Translations under genes and position numbers: made by a program
Part shown: positions 34,368-40,483 of the stretch, one piece after another
Numbering within the stretch: the stretch's first letter is position 1
Layout of the letters: every line of letters begins with the position of its first letter
The notes under the pieces: generated by a model
The model's input: only the letters and a program-made list of their open reading frames with translations
Database searches by the model: none
What the model was told of the DNA's origin: nothing
Origin: Acidimicrobiaceae bacterium
GTDB lineage: Bacteria; Actinomycetota; Acidimicrobiia; Acidimicrobiales; RAAP-2
Assembly: GCA_003132205.1 (NCBI GenBank)
Contig: PKWY01000034.1
Span: forward strand, 17,425 to 57,907
Length of the DNA: 40,483 nucleotides
Reading direction: 5' to 3'

Positions 34368-35408
34368 ATGGACAATGAGAGTGTTGGAATCAGTCATGCG
34401 AACGTCACCGCGTGGATGCAAGAGCACGTGGGCGCCGTCGCCCCGCTCTCGTTCGAACTGATCGCGGGGGGCCGCTCGAATCTGACCTACCGAGTGACCG
34501 ACACCCTCGGACATTCCTTCGCGCTTCGCCGCCCTCCGACCAGCCACGTCCTTCCGACCGCCCACGACATGGTGCGCGAGCACACGATCATCTCCGCGCT
34601 GTACCCCCTAGGTATCCCCGTCGCGAAGCCCCTCGGAATCTGCATCGACGAGACGGTGAACGAGCGGCCCTTCTACGTCATGGAGTTCGTCGAGGGCGCC
34701 ATACTGCGCAACCGAAGCCAGGCTGAGGCCGCCTTTGACCTCGCGACCCGGCGAACAATCGGCGACAACCTCGCGGCGACCTTGGCCCAACTGCACGACG
34801 TCGACATTGAAGAGGCCGGGCTTTCGGATTTGTCCCGTCACGACGGCTACATTGAACGCCAGCTTCGGCGCTGGCGCACGCAGTACGAGCAGATGAGCGT
34901 TCAAGGCGTCGACCACAACGGGATCGTCGAGTCCGTGGGCGACAAGCTCGCGGCTTCCATTCCCGTCCAGCAGCGGGTGTCGATCGTGCACGGCGACTAC
35001 CGGCTCGACAACACGGTGCTCGATGAGCAAGGCCGGGTGAAGGCGATCCTCGACTGGGAGATCTGCACGTTGGGCGACCCGATGGCCGACCTCGGCCTGC
35101 TGCTCTGCTACTGGGCCGAGCCATCCGACACGAGCGAGGTGCTGCTCGGGGTGTCGCCGACGACGGCCCCCGGGTTCTGCACCCGTGACCAGGTGCTCGC
35201 CGCGTACACCAGCCACACGACTCTCGATGTCAGCCACGTCGCCTACTATCAAGCATTCGGATACTGGAAGCTGGCCTGCATCCTGCAAGGTGTCTACGCG
35301 CGCTACAGCGCCGGGGCCACCGCGGGTGACCAGGGCAGCGTCGCTGACTATCCGAAACATATTGCAATGCTGGCCGAAACCGCCCGGCAAACCTTGGAGC
35401 AACACTGA
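34368..35408 (+). CDS. APH-family phosphotransferase (ACAD10-like kinase domain)
   Basis: A 346-aa kinase-fold protein. The N-terminal nucleotide-binding part has GGRSNLTYRV (about 34-43), the catalytic loop is HGDYRLDN at 208-215, and the metal site is DWE at 229-231 followed by LGDPMADLG. This wording matches the APH group near ACAD10/11 and FadE36, which phosphorylate hydroxyacyl-CoA or related compounds, rather than antibiotic kinases. A very long upstream open frame (from 33405) is antisense to the folP-like gene and ignored. The stop overlaps the PAC2 ATG (TGATG). Confidence 0.88.
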   Translation: MDNESVGISHANVTAWMQEHVGAVAPLSFELIAGGRSNLTYRVTDTLGHSFALRRPPTSHVLPTAHDMVREHTIISALYPLGIPVAKPLGICIDETVNERPFYVMEFVEGAILRNRSQAEAAFDLATRRTIGDNLAATLAQLHDVDIEEAGLSDLSRHDGYIERQLRRWRTQYEQMSVQGVDHNGIVESVGDKLAASIPVQQRVSIVHGDYRLDNTVLDEQGRVKAILDWEICTLGDPMADLGLLLCYWAEPSDTSEVLLGVSPTTAPGFCTRDQVLAAYTSHTTLDVSHVAYYQAFGYWKLACILQGVYARYSAGATAGDQGSVADYPKHIAMLAETARQTLEQH

Positions 35409-36289
35409 TGGACGACGAGATCTACGACCGCATAATCTTCCTGGCCGACCCCGAACTCAACGAACCCATCCTGGTTGTCTGTCTCGAGGGCTGGATCGAC
35501 GCAGGGCTTGGCGCGAGCACGGCCATCTCGGCGATGCTCAACTCCATCCACACCGAAGTCCTCGCCACCTTCGACACCGAGTACTTCATCGACCAGCGGG
35601 CCCGGCGTCCGATCGCGCGCATCGTCGACGGCGTCACGACGGAGCTCACGTGGCCCGAGATCCAACTGCGCTACGGGCGCGACGGCGACGGCGCGGACAT
35701 CATCTTCCTCGTCGGACCCGAGCCGGACTTCCACTGGAGCGACTTCGTCGACGTCGTCACCGACGCCGCCGGACGTTTCGACGTCCGACTGGTCGTTGGC
35801 CTCGGGGCCTTCCCCGCCCCTACGCCCCACACGCGCCCCGTGCGCGTCATCGCGACCGCGCCCGAGTCGAGCGCGCACCTGCTGCCGCTCGTCGGCACGG
35901 TGTCGGGCGAACTCGAGTTGCCCGCCGGCATCAGCGCCGCCCTCGAACTCGGCTTCGCCGAGGTGGACATGGACATTCTCACGCTCTGGGCGCGCGTGCC
36001 CCACTACGTCGCGTCGATGCCGTATCCCCAGGCCGCGGCGGCTTTGATCGACGGGCTGGCCCGCATCGCCGGCCTCACCTTGGACGCGAGCCACCTTCGC
36101 GCGTCGGCCGAAGAGACCCGCCAGCGCGTTGACGATCTTGTGACCAATAACCCTGATCACAGCTCCATGGTCGAGCAGCTCGAAGAGGCGGCCGACGAGG
36201 TGGAGGGAACGTCCCTTGGCGAGGAGCTGCCGAGTGGCGACGAGTTGGCCGCCGAACTTGAGCGCTTCCTGCGCGGAGAGGCGAGCTGA
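35408..36289 (+). CDS. PAC2-family protein
   Basis: A 293-aa protein of the PAC2 (proteasome assembly chaperone) superfamily. Typical pieces are EPILVVCLEGWIDAGLGAS (about 19-37), the FLVGPEPDFHW segment, LVVGLGAFPAPTPHTRPV, and YVASMPYPQAAAALIDGL, then an acidic C-terminal helix region. Bacterial members occur mostly in actinobacteria. Their role is not settled; a link to the actinobacterial proteasome is possible. Coupled to the kinase gene and four bases before the SDR gene. Confidence 0.88.
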   Translation: MDDEIYDRIIFLADPELNEPILVVCLEGWIDAGLGASTAISAMLNSIHTEVLATFDTEYFIDQRARRPIARIVDGVTTELTWPEIQLRYGRDGDGADIIFLVGPEPDFHWSDFVDVVTDAAGRFDVRLVVGLGAFPAPTPHTRPVRVIATAPESSAHLLPLVGTVSGELELPAGISAALELGFAEVDMDILTLWARVPHYVASMPYPQAAAALIDGLARIAGLTLDASHLRASAEETRQRVDDLVTNNPDHSSMVEQLEEAADEVEGTSLGEELPSGDELAAELERFLRGEAS

Positions 36290-36293
36290 AACG

Positions 36294-37061
36294 GTGCCCG
36301 ACGCGCCGACGGTGAAGAAGAACGTCTTGATTACCGGCGCTGGCTCGGGATTCGGCAAACTGGCTGCCCTCGCCCTCGCCGAGCGCGGCCACCACGTCAT
36401 CGCCACCACCGAGACCGACGGCCAGGCGGCCTCGTTGCGTGACGAGGCACCTCAACTCGAGGTCCATCGCCTCGACATCACGACGCGCGACGTCGACAAG
36501 ACCCTCGACTGGCAGATCGACGTTCTCATCAACAACGCGGGGGTCGGCGAAACCGGTCCCATCGCGGATATCCCCATGGATCGACTGAAACATCTCTTCG
36601 AAGTGAACGTCTTTGGCACGCTCAACGTGACCCAGGCGGTACTGAAGTCCATGGTCGCCAGCAAGAGCGGACGGATCATCATCATGTCGTCCATCGCGGG
36701 GGTCCTCGCCGCACCGGCCTTCGGTCCCTACGCCATGACCAAGCACGCCCTCGAGGCGATGGGCAAGGCCATGCGCGCGGAACTGGCCCCGCTGGGCATT
36801 GACGTCACGTTGATCAACCCCGGACCCTACCTGACCGGCTTCAACGACCGCATGGCCAGCTCGATGTGGGAGTGGTTTGACGACAAGTCGCTGAACGGAT
36901 CCGAAGCCGAGCTGTTTCGCGTCATTGGCGATTTTGTCACGACCGGCCAGCGAGACCCCGCGGAGGTGGCGTCGAAGTTGGTCGAACTCACCGAGGCCTC
37001 GACGACGAGCGAGAACAACTTCGTCCCTCCCGACATAAAGGCCCAACTAGGACTCGAGTAG
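36294..37061 (+). CDS. Short-chain dehydrogenase/reductase
   Basis: A 255-aa classical SDR. The nucleotide-binding TGAGSGFG is at 14-21, NNAG at 80-83, the catalytic Ser in MSSIAG near 132-133, and Y146-x3-K150 (YAMTK). It probably oxidises or reduces an alcohol/ketone with NAD(P). GTG 36294 lies four bases after the PAC2 stop with GGAGAGG about 13 bases upstream. Third gene of the kinase-PAC2-SDR operon. Substrate unknown. Confidence 0.92.
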   Translation: MPDAPTVKKNVLITGAGSGFGKLAALALAERGHHVIATTETDGQAASLRDEAPQLEVHRLDITTRDVDKTLDWQIDVLINNAGVGETGPIADIPMDRLKHLFEVNVFGTLNVTQAVLKSMVASKSGRIIIMSSIAGVLAAPAFGPYAMTKHALEAMGKAMRAELAPLGIDVTLINPGPYLTGFNDRMASSMWEWFDDKSLNGSEAELFRVIGDFVTTGQRDPAEVASKLVELTEASTTSENNFVPPDIKAQLGLE

Positions 37062-37073
37062 TCGAGGAATCAC

Positions 37074-37661
37074 CTAGGACGCCGTATCGACGTCGCCGAC
37101 TTCGATCCGCAGTCCGAGTCCCAGGGCGTAGCCATCGAGGAACAGGCCGCACTCATCCTGGCGCGGGTGGCGATTGGCGATCTCGTAGAAGGCCGTCGAG
37201 TGGTCGGCCTCTTGAAGGTGCGCGAGCTCGTGCACGAGCACCGCGTCGATGACCCAGTCGGGGCACTGGCGCAGTCGGCTCGACACGCGAATCTCGCGCG
37301 ACGCCGGCGAGCACGACGCCCACCTGGCGCGCTGGTTGCTGACCCAACGCACCGAGCTCGCCATGACCCCGTCGTTGTAGAGCTCGGCGAGCACGTTGGC
37401 GCGCTCTTCGAGCGATGCGTCCCCGGCCGCGTTTTGCGGCCGCTGCGTGAGCAGCCTCTCGACGAGATTGTCGACGAAGACCGTGCGCTCACGCCCGCGA
37501 AGCCGCGCGGGGATCTGCACGACGATGCGGCTCCCCGACCAATGGGCGGTGCCGGTCTTCTTTCGCCGAGACGACGCCCGCACCTCCACTTCGGGGCGGT
37601 CGAAGCGCGGTGCTTCAACGTGGATCGAAGTCTGGTGCGTGGACGGAGGGCGATGCGCCAT
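37074..37661 (-). CDS. YgjP-like (DUF45/M48-type) metallopeptidase domain protein
   Basis: A 195-aa protein with the zinc motif HELAH (H144, E145, H148) followed by H154 in EADHSTAFYE, the typical HELxHLxxxdHsxxF of the YgjP/DUF45 group. RWVSNQRARWASCSPASREIRVSSRL just before it also fits the family. No signal peptide, so cytoplasmic. The ATG overlaps the leuS stop (TGATG), so it is the second gene of a leuS operon. Its substrates are unknown. Confidence 0.88.
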   Translation of the reverse strand: MAHRPPSTHQTSIHVEAPRFDRPEVEVRASSRRKKTGTAHWSGSRIVVQIPARLRGRERTVFVDNLVERLLTQRPQNAAGDASLEERANVLAELYNDGVMASSVRWVSNQRARWASCSPASREIRVSSRLRQCPDWVIDAVLVHELAHLQEADHSTAFYEIANRHPRQDECGLFLDGYALGLGLRIEVGDVDTAS

Positions 37662-40132
37662 CAGACGATGATGTTGACCAGCCGCGGCGGTCGTGCCACC
37701 ACTCGCTTCACGGAAGCTCCGCCCAACGCCTCGACGATGGTCCGATCGCTCAGGGCCAGAGCCTCCGCTTCGGCTTCGCTGGTGTTGAGAGCGATCTCGA
37801 TCCGCGAGCGGACCTTGCCGTTTATCTGGACGACCATGGTGACGGTGTCTTGCATCACGAGTTCCGGGTCCGCAATGGGCCAGGGTTGCTGATGCACCGA
37901 GGGCTCATCGGGAAGGCGCCTCTCCCAGATCTCGGCCGTGACGTGGGGCGCCATGGGAGCGAGAAGCTTTACCATCGTGTCGATCGCCTCATCGAGCGTC
38001 GCGCGCTCGATTCCGTGGTCCGCTCGCGCGGCCTTCGAGACGGTGTTGAAGAGCTGCATTAAATCGGCGACGGCGATGTTGTAGCCCCAACGCTCGAAAC
38101 AGTCGGTCACGGTGGCGATTGCCCGGTGCACGGCCTTACGAATTTCCAGGTCACCGTCGTCCGAGGTCTCGTGGAAATTCACCTCGTCGTAGTCGCTCAA
38201 CCGGTAGACACGGTCAAGGAACCGGGCGCAACCATCGATGATCTCCTCGGTCTGATCGGTCCAGTCAACGTCGTCAGCCGGCGGACCGGCGAACAGATGG
38301 AACAACCGTAGGCTGTCGGCACCGACGGTTTCGTAGTACTTCTCGGGGGCGATCTGGTTGCCCTTGGACTTCGACATCTTGGTGCCGTCGAGTCGGATCA
38401 TGCCCTGGGTGAAGAGGCGACGGAACGGCTCGCGCGGAAGCCCCGGCGCCATGCCGATATCGACCAACGCCTTCAGATAGAAGCGCGCGTAGAGCAGGTG
38501 CAGTATCGCGTGCTCGATGCCACCAATGTATTGATCGACCGGCATCCACTTCGCCGCCTGCACGGGGTCAAACGCCACGCCCGGCGTGAAGGGGTCAGCG
38601 AAACGCAAGTAGTACCACGACGAGTCGGTGAAGGTGTCCATGGTGTCGGCTTCACGGCGCGCAGGCCCGCCGCAGACCGGACACGTGGTGTTGCGGAATC
38701 CCTCGTGGGTGGCGAGCGGTGACTGGCCGCTCTTGACCATGGTCACGTCGTCGGGCGCCACGATCGGCAACTGATCCTCGGGCACCGGGACAATACCGTG
38801 GGTGTCGCAGTAGACGATCGGGATCGGACAGCCCCAGAAGCGCTGGCGCGAGACGAGCCAGTCGCGCAGGCGGTAATTGACCTTGGTGACACCGTTGGCG
38901 TGCCCGGCGAGGTACTCGGCGGCCTTCGCCTTGGCCGTCGGCACGTCGAGCCCGTCCAGGAAGCCGGAATTTATGTGGACGCCATCTCCCGAGTACGCGC
39001 CGCCTTCGAAGCCGTCGGGCGGCTCGATCGTGCGAACGATCGGAAGCCCGTAGGCGGTCGCGAAAGCAAAGTCGCGCTCGTCCTCGGCGGGAACGGCCAT
39101 GATGGCCCCGGTGCCGTAGGTGCCGAGCACGTAGTCGGCGACGTAGACCGGCACCTGGTCCTTCGTGAACGGGTTGATGACGAAGCTACCGGTGAATGCG
39201 CCTCGCTTCTCGAGTCCGATGCCCGCGTCCGACGAGGCGGTGCGCTCGAGTTCGCTCGCGGACTTGGCCCGAGTCACGAGCTCATTCACCTGCTCTCGTT
39301 CCTCGTCGGTCGTCAGTTCTTCCAGCAACGGGTGCTCGGGAGCGATCACCGCGTAGGTGACGCCAAAACCGGTGTCCGGACGGGTCGTGAACACGCGCAG
39401 CGCTCGCCGAGTGTCGAACGCCAACGGCAGGTCGAACTCCACGCCCTCGGAACGACCGATCCAGTTACGCTGCATGGTCTTCACGCGCTCGGGCCAGTCG
39501 AGGGCGTCGAGGTCGTTGAGCAGCTCTTCGGCGTAGTCGGTGATCCGGAAGAACCACTGCTCCAGGTTCTTTCGGATCACGAGGTCACCCGAACGGTCGC
39601 ACGTCCCGTCAGGGTGGACCTGCTCGTTGGCGAGCACCGTCGCGCAGCCCGGGCACCAGTTCACGGGCGCCTCCGCGCGGTACGCGAGGCCCGCCTTCCA
39701 GAACGCCAGGAAGATCGCCTGGGACCACTTCATGTACGCCGGGTCGTGGCTGAAGACCTCGCGACGATGGTCGTAGACCGCGCCGAGGCGGCTCAGCGAC
39801 GAGCTCAGTTCCTTCATTCGCTCATCGGTGAAGGGGCGAGGGTGACTGCCGGCCTTGATGGCGGCGTTCTCGGCGGGCAGGCCGAACGAGTCGAAGCCAA
39901 TGGGCGACAGCACCGCTTTTCCGCGCATGGTCTGATAGCGAACCACGAGATCCCCGAAGGTGTAGTTGCGTACGTGGCCCATGTGGGCGGCCCCCGACGG
40001 GTACGGATACATGCACAGCGCGAAGAATCGCTCACGGGGATCGTCGTTGTCGACCTCGTAGGTGCCCTCGTCGAACCACCGCGTTTGCCACTTGGCTTCT
40101 ACTGCTGTCACGTCAAAAGGGCGGGCCATCAT
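37661..40132 (-). CDS. leuS: Leucyl-tRNA synthetase
   Basis: An 823-aa class I synthetase that charges tRNA-Leu. HMGH (HIGH box) is at 50-53, KMSKSKGNQ lies near 590, CP1 editing-domain sequence lies between, and the Zn-type CPGC and CPVCGG segments are present. The start is one of two adjacent ATG codons (40132 or 40129). TAGAAT at 40136-40141 is six bases before the second, which suggests a leaderless start at 40129. No T-box leader fits in the space. The end of an insertion element lies within 100 bp upstream. Confidence 0.97.
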   Translation of the reverse strand: MMARPFDVTAVEAKWQTRWFDEGTYEVDNDDPRERFFALCMYPYPSGAAHMGHVRNYTFGDLVVRYQTMRGKAVLSPIGFDSFGLPAENAAIKAGSHPRPFTDERMKELSSSLSRLGAVYDHRREVFSHDPAYMKWSQAIFLAFWKAGLAYRAEAPVNWCPGCATVLANEQVHPDGTCDRSGDLVIRKNLEQWFFRITDYAEELLNDLDALDWPERVKTMQRNWIGRSEGVEFDLPLAFDTRRALRVFTTRPDTGFGVTYAVIAPEHPLLEELTTDEEREQVNELVTRAKSASELERTASSDAGIGLEKRGAFTGSFVINPFTKDQVPVYVADYVLGTYGTGAIMAVPAEDERDFAFATAYGLPIVRTIEPPDGFEGGAYSGDGVHINSGFLDGLDVPTAKAKAAEYLAGHANGVTKVNYRLRDWLVSRQRFWGCPIPIVYCDTHGIVPVPEDQLPIVAPDDVTMVKSGQSPLATHEGFRNTTCPVCGGPARREADTMDTFTDSSWYYLRFADPFTPGVAFDPVQAAKWMPVDQYIGGIEHAILHLLYARFYLKALVDIGMAPGLPREPFRRLFTQGMIRLDGTKMSKSKGNQIAPEKYYETVGADSLRLFHLFAGPPADDVDWTDQTEEIIDGCARFLDRVYRLSDYDEVNFHETSDDGDLEIRKAVHRAIATVTDCFERWGYNIAVADLMQLFNTVSKAARADHGIERATLDEAIDTMVKLLAPMAPHVTAEIWERRLPDEPSVHQQPWPIADPELVMQDTVTMVVQINGKVRSRIEIALNTSEAEAEALALSDRTIVEALGGASVKRVVARPPRLVNIIV

Positions 40133-40135
40133 GAC

Positions 40136-40141
40136 ATTCTA
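40136..40141 (-). promoter_or_regulatory. -10 box of leuS
   Basis: TAGAAT, three bases before the first and six before the second ATG of leuS. No good -35 is seen in the 17-base position, which lies close to the IS end. Confidence 0.5.
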
Positions 40142-40167
40142 GGGAAACGGCAACCCCCCTTCGGCGA

Positions 40168-40206
40168 ACTCGGACCTAGTGGCGTACGGTAAATACGCAC
40201 TCGGAC
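40168..40206. repeat. Hairpin flanked by 8-bp direct repeats at the IS end
   Basis: GCGTA (40182-40186), a 7-base loop and TACGC (40194-40198) form a stem, with the direct repeat ACTCGGAC on each side (40168-40175 and 40199-40206). It lies 24 bases downstream of the tnpB stop. Subterminal hairpins of this kind mark the right end of IS200/IS605 elements. The exact border is not determined. Confidence 0.45.
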
Positions 40207-40229
40207 TGAGTTCTGAACCGAAGTATCTC

Positions 40230-40483
40230 CTACGCGCCTGATTCTGGTGGCGTGTCGGTTGACGCTTCATCGGGGTGAGCCGGGTCAGTGGATGCCACCG
40301 GTCTTACCTCCCCTCCACGTCCAGTACCGGAGCTTGTCCCCGGCAGGCCTAATCTGGCCAGGTTGATGGCCGCGTTCACATCGCGGTCGATTGCAAGACC
40401 ACAGGTCTCACAGTGATACGTCCGTTCGTCAAGGGACAGTGTGGCTCTTACTGTCCCACATTGACTGCAGGTCTTTGAAGAGG
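40230..40483 (-). CDS. tnpB: TnpB-family RNA-guided nuclease, C-terminal part (cut by window edge)
   Basis: The reverse strand from the window edge to TAG 40230 is open and encodes the last 83 residues of a TnpB/OrfB protein. A zinc ribbon has CSQC and CETC, then LAIDRDVNAAINLARLG, whose Asp is the third RuvC residue. A low-complexity tail rich in Gly, Thr, Pro and acidic residues follows, common in actinobacterial TnpBs. It belongs to an IS200/IS605- or IS607-type element whose remaining part lies beyond the window. In such elements the 3' end of tnpB and the right end encode the guide (omega) RNA, so that RNA should lie around the stop codon here. Confidence 0.9.
   Translation of the reverse strand, partial: SSKTCSQCGTVRATLSLDERTYHCETCGLAIDRDVNAAINLARLGLPGTSSGTGRGGEVRPVASTDPAHPDEASTDTPPESGA

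Noticed and set aside
38798..40192. 464-codon forward frame across leuS into the IS end
   Set aside because: Antisense to leuS; no domain or ribosome site.
40133..40229. T-box leader for leuS
   Set aside because: Fewer than 100 bases separate leuS from tnpB and no specifier or antiterminator structure is visible; the promoter appears leaderless. The glyS start is also leaderless.

Overview
The window looks like a chromosomal segment of a high-GC actinobacterium. The class Acidimicrobiia is my best guess, from overall gene content and order; this is inference, because no rRNA or complete phylogenetic marker comparison is possible here. Supporting signs are high GC with strong third-position GC in most genes, frequent GTG and TTG starts, DUF2332 and DUF664-type DinB proteins, a FolP2-type dihydropteroate synthase homologue, a PAC2 protein, and many TAnnnT -10 boxes placed directly in front of start codons (leaderless transcripts).

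Layout. Positions 1-2779 are an irregular, lower-GC stretch: the 5' end of a tRNA, an HSL-type esterase, a small two-Cys membrane protein, a decayed tRNA copy, a frameshifted second copy of the membrane protein, and tRNA-Asn(GTT). Positions 2822-5508 hold dnaG followed by an overlapping divergent sigma-70 gene. Positions 5577-9014 form a forward cluster of a DrrAB-type ABC exporter, a hotdog thioesterase and an MFS transporter. Positions 9003-14075 are a reverse operon: uppS, a 71-aa membrane protein, recO, a photolyase fragment, hemW, glyS (with its own apparent promoter) and a methyltransferase. A DinG-type helicase and a TSUP exporter run forward at 14136-17084.

Positions 17086-23945 are a tightly overlapping reverse operon: hrcA, dnaJ, rsmE, HIT, phoH, ybeY, CNNM/CorC, era. 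It is headed by a CIRCE operator that contains the -10 box. Then come DUF2332 and DinB (forward), lepA (reverse), rpsT (forward), and a reverse operon of acpS, an 822-aa acyl-ligase/ACP/acyltransferase fusion and an MFS transporter (28059-32157). Next are folP-like plus holA (reverse), a forward operon of an APH-type kinase, PAC2 and SDR, and reverse leuS plus a YgjP-type metallopeptidase. The window ends inside a tnpB gene of an IS200/IS605- or IS607-type element whose end lies next to the leuS promoter.

The most original item is the acpS / ligase-ACP-PlsC / MFS operon. It contains the parts expected of a self-contained lipid reacylation system: carrier activation, acyl loading, acyl transfer and a transporter. 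It resembles the logic of the enterobacterial lplT-aas pair, but with a built-in carrier protein and reversed domain order. Other points of interest are the reciprocal decay of a duplicated [small membrane gene + tRNA-Asn] unit, the coupled photolyase remnant, and the clear set of leaderless promoters.
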